Positions 17,660-26,750 of a stretch of 64,000 nucleotides of DNA are shown here, piece by piece. Origin of the DNA: Clostridiales bacterium VE202-01 (GTDB taxonomy: Bacteria > Bacillota_I > Bacilli_A > Erysipelotrichales > Coprobacillaceae); the NCBI GenBank assembly GCA_000508865.1, contig BAHP02000002.1, forward strand, positions 1-64,000, given 5' to 3'. Under the pieces are notes generated by a model. The model saw nothing but the letters and a program-made list of their open reading frames with translations, searched no databases and had not been told where the DNA came from. Every line of letters starts with the position of its first letter. The stretch's first letter is position 1. A program made the position numbers and the translations under genes.

Positions 17660-17890
17660 ATGAGTAGTATAGATCAAAAATTAATTACTAGAATTAATGA
17701 ACTGGCAAAAAAGAAAAAAGATGGCAGTATCACTCCAGCTGAGTTGAAAGAACAAGAAAAATTACGTCAGGAGTATTTAAAAGCTTTTAGAAGTGGTTTT
17801 AAACAGCAGTTAATGACAATCAAAGTAGTTGATACAAAAGGAAATGATGTAACTCCAAAAAAATTAAAAGATGAAAAATCAAAAAATTAA
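17660..17890 (+). CDS. ynzC: DUF896 family protein YnzC
   Basis: 76 residues, cytosolic, mostly helical (UPF0291/DUF896). The core matches the family: INELAKKKKDGSITPAELKE, then LRQEYLKAFRSGFKQQL. AAGGAGAAAGG precedes the start. Bacillus ynzC is next to yneA in the SOS locus and upstream of tkt, and the ynzC-tkt order is kept here. Function not established. Confidence 0.92.
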   Translation: MSSIDQKLITRINELAKKKKDGSITPAELKEQEKLRQEYLKAFRSGFKQQLMTIKVVDTKGNDVTPKKLKDEKSKN

Positions 17891-17978
17891 AGATATTTTT
17901 AGAAACTTATTCAATTTTAGACATTTTTGTGTATAATAAGGATAAGTTTTTTATGTGTAAAAGGAGAATTAGAAATAA

Positions 17979-19955
17979 ATGGAAACATCGAATTTATCAA
18001 TTGCAGCAATTCGTGCTTTAGGCATTGATGCTATCAACAAAGCTAATTCAGGACATCCTGGAATGGTTTTAGGATCAGCACCTGCTGTGTATACGTTATT
18101 TACTAAAGAAATGAATTTTTACCATAAGCAGGCAAAATGGTTTAATCGTGATCGATTTGTTTTAGCTTCAGGTCATGCTTCAGCATTGTTATATACAATG
18201 TTACATCTATCAGGATATCAGATCTCAATGGATGATTTAAAAAACTTTAGACAATGGGGTTCAATAACACCAGGACATCCTGAATGCAATCTTACTGATG
18301 GTGTAGATGCTTCATCTGGTCCTTTAGGACAAGGAATTCCAATGGCTGCTGGAATGGCCTTAGCAGAAAAGTTTTTAGCAGCTAAATATAATCGTGATGG
18401 TTATGATATTGTTGATCATTATACATTTGCATTATGTGGTGATGGTGATATGCAAGAAGGGGTAACTTATGAAGCCGCTTCACTTGCTGGACATCTTTCA
18501 CTTGGAAAATTAATTGTTTTATATGATGCTAATCAAGTTACTCTTGATGGTCCTTTATCAATGTCGTTTAGTGAAGATGTAAAAAAACGTTATGAAGCAA
18601 TTGGATGGCAGGTAATCAATGTTAAAGATGGTAATAATATTAATGATATTCAAAAAGCAATCCGTAAAGGTAAAAAGGAATTGTATAAACCTACTTTGAT
18701 CATTGTTAATACTGTTATTGGTTATGGATCAAGTAATCAGGGAACAAACAAGGTACATGGTAGTCCTTTAGGCAAAGAAGATGGTAGAAATGCTAAATTA
18801 TCTTATGGATTTGATCATGAGGAATTTTATGTTCCTGAAGAAGTTTATGACGATTTTGCAAATAGTTGTATTAAACGTGGTAAAAATCGTTATAATAAAT
18901 GGCAGCGTTTATTTAAAAATTATGAAAAAGAATTTCCTGAATTAGCTCAAGAATTAAAAGATGCAATTGATGGAAAATACAGTTTAGATATTGAAGAAAT
19001 CATCCAAAATTACAAACCTGGTTTCAATGATGCAACAAGAAATACTTCATTACAATTAATTCAGGAAGCAGCTAAACAAAATCCTACATTTATGTCAGGA
19101 ACTGCTGATTTAGCTTGTTCAACAAAAACGGAAATCGCTAATGAAAATGCTTTTAGCGTTGAAAATTATGATGGGCGTAATTTAGTTTTTGGAATTCGTG
19201 AATTTGCTATGGTTGCCATGATGAATGGAATTACCTTACATACAGGAATCAAAGTATCAGCAGGTGGTTTCTTAGTTTTCTCTGATTATTTTAAAGCAGC
19301 ATTAAGAATGTCTTGTTTAATGGAATTGCCAATCATAATTCCTTTATCACATGATTCAATTGCTGTAGGAGAAGATGGACCGACACACCAGCCAATCGAG
19401 CAGTTAGTAATGCTTCGTTCTTTACCAAACATTCGGGTATTAAGACCTGCAGATGCAATCGAAACAGCTGCGGCTTGGAAATTAGCAATCGAATCTACTA
19501 ATAAACCAACAGCATTGATTCTAACTAGACAAAATGTAACGACAATGGAAAATACTTCATATGAAGGAGTAAGCAGGGGTGCTTATATCGTTGGTAAAGA
19601 AGTCGATCATCTTGATGCAATAATTATCGCTACTGGTAGTGAAGTAAATCTAGCAATGAAAGCTAAAGCAGCTTTATTAGAAGAAAATATCGATGTTCGG
19701 GTAGTTTCGATGCCATCGATGGAATTGTTTGAAGAACAAGATAAAGCATATAAAGAATCGATCCTTCCTAATGATGTAAGAGCTCGTTTAGCAATCGAAA
19801 TGGCTAGTGATTTTGGCTGGCATAAATATGTTGGATTAGATGGTAAAACAATGTCAGTAAGTAAATTTGGAGCTAGTGCACCAGCTAATGTAGTAATTGA
19901 AAACTATGGTTTCACAGTGGAAAATGTTATTAAAAATATTAAAGAAATCTTATAA
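17979..19955 (+). CDS. tkt: Transketolase
   Basis: Thiamine diphosphate enzyme moving two-carbon units in the pentose phosphate pathway; 658 residues, full length. Seen in order: ANSGHPGMVLGSAPAVYTL at the N-terminus, LASGHASALLY, GPLGQGIPMAAGMALAEK, the ThDP motif GDGDMQEGVTYEA (about residue 153), FGIREFAMVAMMNG with the catalytic glutamate, and THQPIEQL. Its own TATAAT lies about 45 bases upstream and AAAGGAGAA precedes the start. A terminator follows directly. Confidence 0.97.
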   Translation: METSNLSIAAIRALGIDAINKANSGHPGMVLGSAPAVYTLFTKEMNFYHKQAKWFNRDRFVLASGHASALLYTMLHLSGYQISMDDLKNFRQWGSITPGHPECNLTDGVDASSGPLGQGIPMAAGMALAEKFLAAKYNRDGYDIVDHYTFALCGDGDMQEGVTYEAASLAGHLSLGKLIVLYDANQVTLDGPLSMSFSEDVKKRYEAIGWQVINVKDGNNINDIQKAIRKGKKELYKPTLIIVNTVIGYGSSNQGTNKVHGSPLGKEDGRNAKLSYGFDHEEFYVPEEVYDDFANSCIKRGKNRYNKWQRLFKNYEKEFPELAQELKDAIDGKYSLDIEEIIQNYKPGFNDATRNTSLQLIQEAAKQNPTFMSGTADLACSTKTEIANENAFSVENYDGRNLVFGIREFAMVAMMNGITLHTGIKVSAGGFLVFSDYFKAALRMSCLMELPIIIPLSHDSIAVGEDGPTHQPIEQLVMLRSLPNIRVLRPADAIETAAAWKLAIESTNKPTALILTRQNVTTMENTSYEGVSRGAYIVGKEVDHLDAIIIATGSEVNLAMKAKAALLEENIDVRVVSMPSMELFEEQDKAYKESILPNDVRARLAIEMASDFGWHKYVGLDGKTMSVSKFGASAPANVVIENYGFTVENVIKNIKEIL

Positions 19956-19981
19956 AGAGTTGTTTTGATACAACTCTTTTT
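19954..19981 (+). terminator. Terminator of tkt
   Basis: AAAGAGTTGT (19954-19963) pairs with ACAACTCTTT (19970-19979) over a 6-nt loop; T's follow. Confidence 0.88.
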
Positions 19982-20115
19982 ATTGTTCAAGCTGTAAACT
20001 AGATTCTTTGGATAAACTGCTTTCGATATTAAATTAAAAATAATATATTTTGTTTTTAAACATTTTTTGACAATTTTTATCATTTGATCTTGCTAAGATT
20101 ATTACGGTGATAGAA

Positions 20116-20496
20116 ATGAATACATATAAAATATATAGATTAAATCCTAATGTAAGGGAGCTTTTTGAACAATATCCGGAAATAAAAGAAAAAATTATTA
20201 AATTGGAACCCAAAAATGTTTTTTTAACTAAGCAGATGGAATGCTTCTTTGGTAATAACGAGGGAGTAAGTGATTATATTGAACATCGCTTAAAAGAACG
20301 TTACGATTATTTAAGAGATAATAATATTCATATTATTGATAATCAGTTGACAAAAGAAAAAATAGTTTGTAAAGTTTTTGATTATTATGTAATTATTGAG
20401 GCGGCTAAAAAAAGCAATATATTCTTTGAGATTTTATATCAAATTTCAAAAAGTTATGTTATAATTAGTGAGCAAGTAAAAAAATTGGAGGTATGA
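20116..20496 (+). CDS. sirA: SirA-like protein (sporulation inhibitor of replication, YneE)
   Basis: 126 residues. Overall similarity to B. subtilis SirA is low, but two things agree. It sits exactly between tkt and yneF, as sirA (yneE) does. Its C-terminal part NIFFEILYQISKSYVIIS also parallels FFEVLKKVSPCFL of SirA in spacing and hydrophobicity. The N-terminus (YKIYRLNPNVRELFEQYPE) also fits. SirA binds DnaA domain I to stop new replication when sporulation begins, and this window also carries spo0A and sigK. ATG 20116 is preferred over GTG 20107. The gene overlaps the region just before yneF. Confidence 0.6.
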   Translation: MNTYKIYRLNPNVRELFEQYPEIKEKIIKLEPKNVFLTKQMECFFGNNEGVSDYIEHRLKERYDYLRDNNIHIIDNQLTKEKIVCKVFDYYVIIEAAKKSNIFFEILYQISKSYVIISEQVKKLEV

Positions 20497-20498
20497 AC

Positions 20499-20702
20499 AT
20501 GATCTTAAATATGATTATTGGGGTAATTATCGGCGCTATTATTGGTTTCTTTGGGGCTCGTTATATGTTTAAAAAACAATTACAAAAAAATCCACCAATC
20601 AATGAAAAAATGATTCGTGCAATGTATATGGAAATGGGACGCAAACCTAGCGAAGTACAAATAAAAAAAATTATGTCATCTATTATGGCACAATATAAAT
20701 AA
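20499..20702 (+). CDS. yneF: YneF family membrane protein (UPF0154)
   Basis: 67 residues. One N-terminal membrane helix (ILNMIIGVIIGAIIGFFGA) is followed by a basic cytosolic part with the family signature KNPPINEKMIRAMYMEMGRKPSE. The start at 20499 is 7 bases after GAGG; an ATG two codons earlier has no room for the ribosome site. Function unknown. The gene order tkt-yneE-yneF matches Bacillus. Confidence 0.93.
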   Translation: MILNMIIGVIIGAIIGFFGARYMFKKQLQKNPPINEKMIRAMYMEMGRKPSEVQIKKIMSSIMAQYK

Positions 20703-20721
20703 GGGGAAGACCCTTATTTTT
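20697..20721 (+). terminator. Terminator of yneF
   Basis: AAATAAGGG (20697-20705), loop GAAGA, CCCTTATTT (20711-20719). The hairpin includes the stop codon. Confidence 0.75.
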
Positions 20722-20726
20722 ACTTT

Positions 20727-21347
20727 ATGAAATTATTCATTACTAGACATTCAAAGACATTGTGGAATCAAGAAAAAAGACTTCAGGGCTGGAAAGATTC
20801 ACCTTTAACAAAACAAGGCATCAAAGATGCCTTGCTATTAAAAGAACGTATCAAAACATTACCGATCGATTATTGTTATAGTAGTCCGATCAATCGTGCT
20901 AAACAAACAAGTGAGATTTTATTTGATCATATTATTCTAGATGATCGTTTAAAAGAGATGAATTTTGGTATTTATGAAGGAAGAAAAATAGCAGAATTAG
21001 TAAATGATAAGCAGTATGATGATTTATGGAATCATCCTGATGATCAAATTAGATTAACAAATGGTGAATCATATCTTGAGGTTCAATCAAGATTAAAAGA
21101 TTTTATTGCGGATATTTATCAAAAACATCATGATAAAAATATTTTTATTACGATTCATGGAATGTTATTTATTATTTTACATGGCTTGATGCTTAACTAT
21201 AAAATCAGTGATCTAACTAAGATCAATCAGCATGTCGTGCGTGGTTGTTCGCTTAGTGAAGTGGATTATGATGGTAAAAATTTTACGATCAAATATATTG
21301 GCGATGCTAGTCATTTAGAAGATGAAGAAATTATTAGTTATAAATAA
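20727..21347 (+). CDS. Histidine phosphatase family protein (phosphoglycerate mutase-like)
   Basis: 206 residues. The catalytic block is FITRHSKTLWNQEKRLQGW (about residues 4-22), where the usual RHG is RHS. SSPINRAKQTSEIL, the acidic LKEMNFGIYEGRKIAEL and the second histidine in ITIHGMLF follow. These fit a broad-specificity phosphatase rather than a glycolytic mutase. There is no clear ribosome site, since the start is only a few bases after the yneF terminator hairpin, so expression could be by readthrough. Substrate unknown. Confidence 0.88.
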   Translation: MKLFITRHSKTLWNQEKRLQGWKDSPLTKQGIKDALLLKERIKTLPIDYCYSSPINRAKQTSEILFDHIILDDRLKEMNFGIYEGRKIAELVNDKQYDDLWNHPDDQIRLTNGESYLEVQSRLKDFIADIYQKHHDKNIFITIHGMLFIILHGLMLNYKISDLTKINQHVVRGCSLSEVDYDGKNFTIKYIGDASHLEDEEIISYK

Positions 21348-21373
21348 AATCAGTCATTTTGACTGATTTTATT
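21343..21373. terminator. Bidirectional terminator between the phosphatase and plsY
   Basis: AATAAAATCAGTC (21343-21355) pairs with GACTGATTTTATT (21361-21373), a 13-bp stem with a 5-nt loop, between convergent genes. It includes the end of each gene. Confidence 0.88.
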
Positions 21374-21971
21374 ACATCCAGCTTATTTTACTTTCTGTTC
21401 CTTGCTTAACTCTTTTTAAATTCTCACGATGTCGGTAAATCAACAATAAAATAATTGCCGCAGTAGCTAATTTACCAGTTAGCGAAATATCCAAAAAAGG
21501 AGTTGCTAGTAAAACTGATGAAGAAGCTAAAACTGATGAAAGCGATACATATTTACTGATTTTTAAAACGATAAAGAAAACTACTAGGGCTAAAACAGCT
21601 CCCAAAGGATTAACAGCAAAAAAATATCCAATTGCTGTCGATACAGCTTTTCCCCCTTTGAAATTTGCGAAGATTGGATAACAATGACCAATAACACAAA
21701 ACAGAGCACATAGATAAGATAAATCTTTATTTAAAGAAAATTCTGAGCAAAAATATTTAGTCAAAAGCATTACTAATAAAGCTTTTGAAGCATCGAGAAC
21801 AATTACTGCAAAACCCGCTTTTTTTCCTAAAACTCGACCAGTATTTGTGCCACCTAAATTACCAGAACCGTAGTTTCTAACATCTGTTTTATAAAAAAGT
21901 CTTCCAATTACTAATGCAAATGGAATCGACCCATAAAGATATGCGAGAATTATTAAAATTACTGAAATCAT
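21372..21971 (-). CDS. plsY: Glycerol-3-phosphate acyltransferase PlsY
   Basis: Membrane enzyme moving acyl groups from acyl-phosphate to glycerol-3-phosphate to begin phospholipid synthesis. 199 residues with about five membrane spans. PlsY motifs: YLYGSIPFALVIGRL, VRNYGSGNLGGTNTGRVLG and GHCYPIFANFKGGKAVST. The start at 21971 has AAGGTGA in place. It is divergent from parE, a pairing also seen in Bacillus (plsY/parE/parC). Confidence 0.96.
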   Translation of the reverse strand: MISVILIILAYLYGSIPFALVIGRLFYKTDVRNYGSGNLGGTNTGRVLGKKAGFAVIVLDASKALLVMLLTKYFCSEFSLNKDLSYLCALFCVIGHCYPIFANFKGGKAVSTAIGYFFAVNPLGAVLALVVFFIVLKISKYVSLSSVLASSSVLLATPFLDISLTGKLATAAIILLLIYRHRENLKRVKQGTESKISWM

Positions 21972-22108
21972 ATTTATCACCTTCATTTATTATATATTAT
22001 TAGTTTAAAAAAGCAATCATTTATTCTAAAACTTTAACTAATTAAAGGGAATTGTGATAGAATATTAAATGATTATTTTTTCATAACTTGTTAAAAATAC
22101 AATAACCT

Positions 22109-22137
22109 TTGAAAAATACAGATAATTTGGTTATAAT
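22109..22137 (+). promoter_or_regulatory. Sigma-A promoter of parE-parC
   Basis: TTGAAA (22109-22114), a 17-base spacer, TATAAT (22132-22137). AAAGGAGG follows before the parE start. Confidence 0.75.
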
Positions 22138-22168
22138 GACAAAAGTGATTAAAGGAGGCAATTGATTA

Positions 22169-24097
22169 ATGACAGCTAAAAGTAATTATGATGAATCAAA
22201 TATCCAAATTCTTGAAGGATTAGAAGCAGTTAGAAAAAGACCAGGGATGTACATCGGTTCAACTGATAGTCGTGGTTTACATCATTTGGTTTGGGAAATT
22301 GTCGATAATGCTATCGATGAAGCTCTTAGCGGATTTGGTGATAACATTCAAGTAACGATCCATAGTGATAATAGTATTGAAGTTAGTGATCATGGTCGAG
22401 GAATGCCAACTGGGATGCATGCTTCAGGAAGACCAGCGACTGAAGTTATTTTGACAGTTCTCCATGCTGGGGGAAAATTTAGTGAAGATGGAGGATATAA
22501 AACATCAGGGGGCTTGCATGGTGTCGGAGCCTCTGTCGTTAACGCTTTATCATCATGGTTAGAAGTAACGATTTATCGTGATGGAAAAATCTGGTATCAA
22601 AAATTTGAAGACGGTGGCAATAAGATCAGCAAGTTAAAAGTGATTGGTAAAACTAATAAAACCGGGACTACAATTCATTTTTTACCAGATCCGGATATTT
22701 TTTCTGTGTGCGAATATAATTATTCTACGATCAGTGAAAGATTGATGGAAAGTGCCTTTCTATTAAAAGGAATCAAGATTGATTTAAAAGATGAACGGAA
22801 TAATAAAGAAGTGTCTTATCAATATGATAATGGTTTGACTGCTTTTGTTGAATATTTAAATTATGAAAAAGAAACTCTTAATCCCATCATTAACATTGAA
22901 GGATCTTTAAATGAAATCGAAGTAGATGTGGCTTTACAATTTACAAGCGGTTATCAAGAAAATACACTGTCATTTGTTAACTTGGTTAGAACTGGTGATG
23001 GTGGAACTCATGAAACGGGATTCAAAGCTGCTTTAACGCGAACTTTTAATGAATATGCCCGTAAATACGGTTTGTTAAAAGAAAAGGAAAAAAATCTAGA
23101 AGGTAATGATGTTCGTGAAGGATTATCGGCAATAATTTCAATCAAAGTGCCGGAACATTTTTTACAGTTTGAAGGGCAGACAAAATCTAAATTAGGAACA
23201 CCAGAAGCGCGAAATGTCGTTGATAATATCGTTTATGAAAAACTATCATTTTATTTAGAAGAAAACAAAGAAACAGCTGATGTTTTAACTAAAAAAATGA
23301 TTAAAGCAGCCCAGGTTCGCGATGCCGCTCGAAAAGCTCGCGAGGCAGCTCGAAAAGGTAAAGGGGCAAAACAAGAAAAAATTTTAAGTGGCAAACTAGC
23401 TCCGGCACAGTCAAAAGATAAAAAAAGAAAAGAACTTTATTTGGTCGAAGGAGATTCTGCTGGGGGAAGTGCTAAACAAGGACGTGATCGTAAATATCAG
23501 GCCATCTTACCACTTCGTGGAAAAGTTGTGAATACAGAAAAAGCAGCGATGAGTGAGATTTTAAAAAATGAAGAAATTGCAACTATCATTAATACTATAG
23601 GCGCTGGTGTTGGTCCCGATTTTAATGAAAAAGACAGTAACTATAGTAAAGTCATTATCATGACCGATGCTGATACTGATGGAGCCCATATTCAAATTCT
23701 TTTATTAACTTTTTTCTATCGCTATATGCGCGATTTAATTACAGCTGGAAAAGTATACATCGCCTTACCGCCATTATATAAAGTTTCTAAGAAAAATGGA
23801 AAAAAAGAGGAGGCTATCTATGCTTGGGAAGATGATGAACTAGAAGAAGCTAAGAAAAAAATCGGGCGTGGATATAATGTTCAGCGTTATAAAGGTTTAG
23901 GAGAAATGAATGCCAGTCAGTTATGGGAAACAACGATGAATCCAGAAACAAGAACTTTAATTCAAGTATCCATCGATGATGCTGCGATTGTAGAACGACG
24001 AGTTTCCGTTTTAATGGGTGATAAGGTTGAACCACGGCGTGAATGGATCGAACAAAATGTTCAGTTTACATTAGAAGATAATTTTGCAATTGATTAA
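22169..24097 (+). CDS. parE: DNA topoisomerase IV subunit B ParE
   Basis: ATPase subunit of topoisomerase IV, which separates daughter chromosomes. 642 residues. GHKL ATP site: EIVDNAIDEALSGFG and GGLHGVGASVVNALS (residues about 45-125). The Toprim domain has LYLVEGDSAGGSAKQGRDR and MTDADTDGAHIQ. The C-terminus carries RYKGLGEMNASQLWETTM. I call ParE rather than GyrB from its pairing with parC and the plsY neighbour. AAAGGAGG precedes the start, and parC begins 13 bases after its stop. Confidence 0.95.
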   Translation: MTAKSNYDESNIQILEGLEAVRKRPGMYIGSTDSRGLHHLVWEIVDNAIDEALSGFGDNIQVTIHSDNSIEVSDHGRGMPTGMHASGRPATEVILTVLHAGGKFSEDGGYKTSGGLHGVGASVVNALSSWLEVTIYRDGKIWYQKFEDGGNKISKLKVIGKTNKTGTTIHFLPDPDIFSVCEYNYSTISERLMESAFLLKGIKIDLKDERNNKEVSYQYDNGLTAFVEYLNYEKETLNPIINIEGSLNEIEVDVALQFTSGYQENTLSFVNLVRTGDGGTHETGFKAALTRTFNEYARKYGLLKEKEKNLEGNDVREGLSAIISIKVPEHFLQFEGQTKSKLGTPEARNVVDNIVYEKLSFYLEENKETADVLTKKMIKAAQVRDAARKAREAARKGKGAKQEKILSGKLAPAQSKDKKRKELYLVEGDSAGGSAKQGRDRKYQAILPLRGKVVNTEKAAMSEILKNEEIATIINTIGAGVGPDFNEKDSNYSKVIIMTDADTDGAHIQILLLTFFYRYMRDLITAGKVYIALPPLYKVSKKNGKKEEAIYAWEDDELEEAKKKIGRGYNVQRYKGLGEMNASQLWETTMNPETRTLIQVSIDDAAIVERRVSVLMGDKVEPRREWIEQNVQFTLEDNFAID

Positions 24098-24110
24098 GGA
24101 GAAATTTGAT

Positions 24111-26726
24111 ATGGATAAAAAAATAGTCATGTCATTAGAAACCATTATGGGTGACCGTTTTGGAAAATATTCAAAATATATCATTCAAGATCGTGCCTTA
24201 CCTGATGTTCGTGATGGTTTAAAACCAGTACAGCGGAGAATTCTTTATTCGATGTACAAAGAAGGAAATCTATATACCAAGCCATATCGTAAATCAGCTA
24301 AGACAGTTGGTAATGTCATTGGTAATTATCATCCTCACGGTGATACTTCTGTTTATGATGCAATGGTCCGTTTATCACAAGAATGGAAAATGCGAGCACC
24401 ATTAGTTGATATGCAGGGAAACAATGGTTCAATTGATAATGACCCAGCTGCAGCGATGCGTTATACTGAAGCGAGGCTTTCAGCAATTGCTGCTGAATTA
24501 TTAAAAGATTTAGATAAAGAAACTGTGTTGATGTCATTAAACTTTGATGACACTGAATACGAACCAACAGTTTTGCCAGCAGCATATCCAAACCTGCTGG
24601 TAAATGGAGCGACGGGTATTTCAGCCGGTTATGCTACTGATATTCCCCCGCATAATTTAGAAGAAGTGATCGAGGCGACGATTCACCGCATTAAATATCC
24701 TAACTGTTCGTTGGAGAAAATCATGGAATTTGTTAAAGGTCCCGATTTTCCTACTGGAGCGATCGTAGAGGGTAAACAAGGAATTTTAAATGCCTTTAAA
24801 ACCGGTCGAGGAAAAGTCATTGTTCGTAGTAAAACTACAATACTTGAAGAAAAAACTATGAATAAGATCGTGGTTACGGAAATCCCTTATGAAGTGAATA
24901 AAGCTGAATTGGTAAGAAAAATAGATGAAATTCGTTTTAATCGCAGTATTGATGGTATTATTGAAGTTCGTGATGAATCTGATCGTAATGGACTTAGAAT
25001 CGTAATTGATCTAAAAAAAGATATTTCAGTACAAAATACATTAAATTATTTATATAAAAATACTGATCTACAGAAGAATTATAATTATAATATGGTAGCC
25101 ATCAGGGATAAACGGCCCGTGTTAATGGGAATTATGGATATTTTAGATGGATATATTGATCATCAAATTGATGTTGTTACCAGAAGTTCAATTTATGATT
25201 TAAACAAAGCTAAGGCGCGAAAGCATATCGTTAGCGGCTTAATTAAAGCAATATCTATTTTAGATGATGTCGTGAAGACAATCAGACAATCTAAAGATAA
25301 AGGTGATGCTAAAAATAATTTGATCATTAAGTTTGATTTTAGTGAAAAGCAGGCTGAAGCAATCGTAATGTTACAATTGTATCGTTTAACTAATACTGAT
25401 ATTGTTACATTGGAAAATGAAAATAAGGAATTAGATGAAAAAATTGCTTATTTAAATAATATTTTAGATAGCGATGATGTTTTACGTAAAGTAATTATTG
25501 ATCAATTAAAAACGATCAAGAAAAAGTATCCTATGCCAAGATTATCAATGATCCGTGATGAGATTCAAGAAATTAAAATTGATGAAAAGGCAATGATCTT
25601 ATCTGAAGACGTTAATATTTCAATTACTAGAGACGGTTATATCAAACGAATCAGTAAGCGTTCAATCAAAGCTAGAGGAACAACGCCTTTTGGTAAAAAA
25701 GAAAATGATTATCTTGTCTCTATGTATCAGGCTAACACGCTGGATCATTTATTGTTATTTACAGACGCTGGTAATTATTTATTTGTTCCGGTTCATAAAA
25801 TTGAAGAGTTTAAATGGAAAGATGCCGGTAAACATATTAGTTATTTGATCAAAGTTAGTTCAAGTGAAAAAATTATTGGAACTATTTTAGTAAAAGATTT
25901 TAATCTGCCTTTATATGTAATGCTGGCTACAAAAAATGGTCAAATAAAACGAACTTTATTAAAAGATTTTAAAGTTACCCGTTTTTCAAAACCGCTTAAA
26001 TGTATGGGACTTAAAAATGATGATAAAGTAATCGATGTTAAATTAACAGATAACAATCAAGGTATTATTTTAACTACTAAAGCAGGTTATGGAGCTCTAT
26101 ATTCAGAACAGGAAGTATCCGTGGTGGGAATAAAAGCTGCTGGTATCAAAGCTATCAATTTAAAAAATGATGAATTAATAAGTTTAAATATTTTTGATCC
26201 AATGACAAGCTGTTCATTAATGGTGATTAGTGAAAATGGTGGCATAAAACGAATCAAAATTGGTGATATTACACCATGTAATCGAGCAACCAAGGGAACG
26301 TTATTGTATAAAAATCCTAAAAGCAAAGTCATTTATGTCAAAAAAGCTGTTGTTATCAATAATCAACAGCAAATAACTTTAACATTAAATGATCAAACTA
26401 ATTTTACATTTAAAGCATCTGATTATCACAATGCTTCCCTTGAACAAAAACCAACTGTATTTACTAAGTTGACAGATAATCAATTTATTGATGATGTTTA
26501 TTTAGACACACCAATTTCTACTGATGATTATCATGATCTAAAATCAAAGGATGTTGCACCAGATATTTTCAAACAGCCTAAAGAGCATACTTTATTAGAC
26601 GAACTTGATGAACCAGTTATAGAAAATAAAATAACTAAAAAGAAAAATTCATCAGTAAAAAAATCTAAACCTGTAAAATACGAAAAAATAAGTTTAGAAG
26701 ATATATTAAATGAAGATGAATTTTAA
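24111..26726 (+). CDS. parC: DNA topoisomerase IV subunit A ParC
   Basis: DNA-cutting subunit of topoisomerase IV; 871 residues. SKYIIQDRALPDVRDGLKPV is at the N-terminus. HPHGDTSVYDAMVRLSQ lies in the quinolone-resistance region, and MRYTEARLSAIA holds the catalytic tyrosine (about residue 119). A beta-propeller C-terminal domain follows, ending in a lysine-rich tail (about 830-871). I chose ATG 24111 because AAGGAGA lies seven bases before it. The tail is longer than usual and low in complexity. Confidence 0.95.
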   Translation: MDKKIVMSLETIMGDRFGKYSKYIIQDRALPDVRDGLKPVQRRILYSMYKEGNLYTKPYRKSAKTVGNVIGNYHPHGDTSVYDAMVRLSQEWKMRAPLVDMQGNNGSIDNDPAAAMRYTEARLSAIAAELLKDLDKETVLMSLNFDDTEYEPTVLPAAYPNLLVNGATGISAGYATDIPPHNLEEVIEATIHRIKYPNCSLEKIMEFVKGPDFPTGAIVEGKQGILNAFKTGRGKVIVRSKTTILEEKTMNKIVVTEIPYEVNKAELVRKIDEIRFNRSIDGIIEVRDESDRNGLRIVIDLKKDISVQNTLNYLYKNTDLQKNYNYNMVAIRDKRPVLMGIMDILDGYIDHQIDVVTRSSIYDLNKAKARKHIVSGLIKAISILDDVVKTIRQSKDKGDAKNNLIIKFDFSEKQAEAIVMLQLYRLTNTDIVTLENENKELDEKIAYLNNILDSDDVLRKVIIDQLKTIKKKYPMPRLSMIRDEIQEIKIDEKAMILSEDVNISITRDGYIKRISKRSIKARGTTPFGKKENDYLVSMYQANTLDHLLLFTDAGNYLFVPVHKIEEFKWKDAGKHISYLIKVSSSEKIIGTILVKDFNLPLYVMLATKNGQIKRTLLKDFKVTRFSKPLKCMGLKNDDKVIDVKLTDNNQGIILTTKAGYGALYSEQEVSVVGIKAAGIKAINLKNDELISLNIFDPMTSCSLMVISENGGIKRIKIGDITPCNRATKGTLLYKNPKSKVIYVKKAVVINNQQQITLTLNDQTNFTFKASDYHNASLEQKPTVFTKLTDNQFIDDVYLDTPISTDDYHDLKSKDVAPDIFKQPKEHTLLDELDEPVIENKITKKKNSSVKKSKPVKYEKISLEDILNEDEF

Positions 26727-26750
26727 ACCGTAAAATTATTTTACGGTTTT
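26725..26750. terminator. Bidirectional terminator between parC and sigK
   Basis: AAACCGTAAAA (26725-26735), loop TTA, TTTTACGGTTT (26739-26749). Both convergent genes end inside it. Confidence 0.85.
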
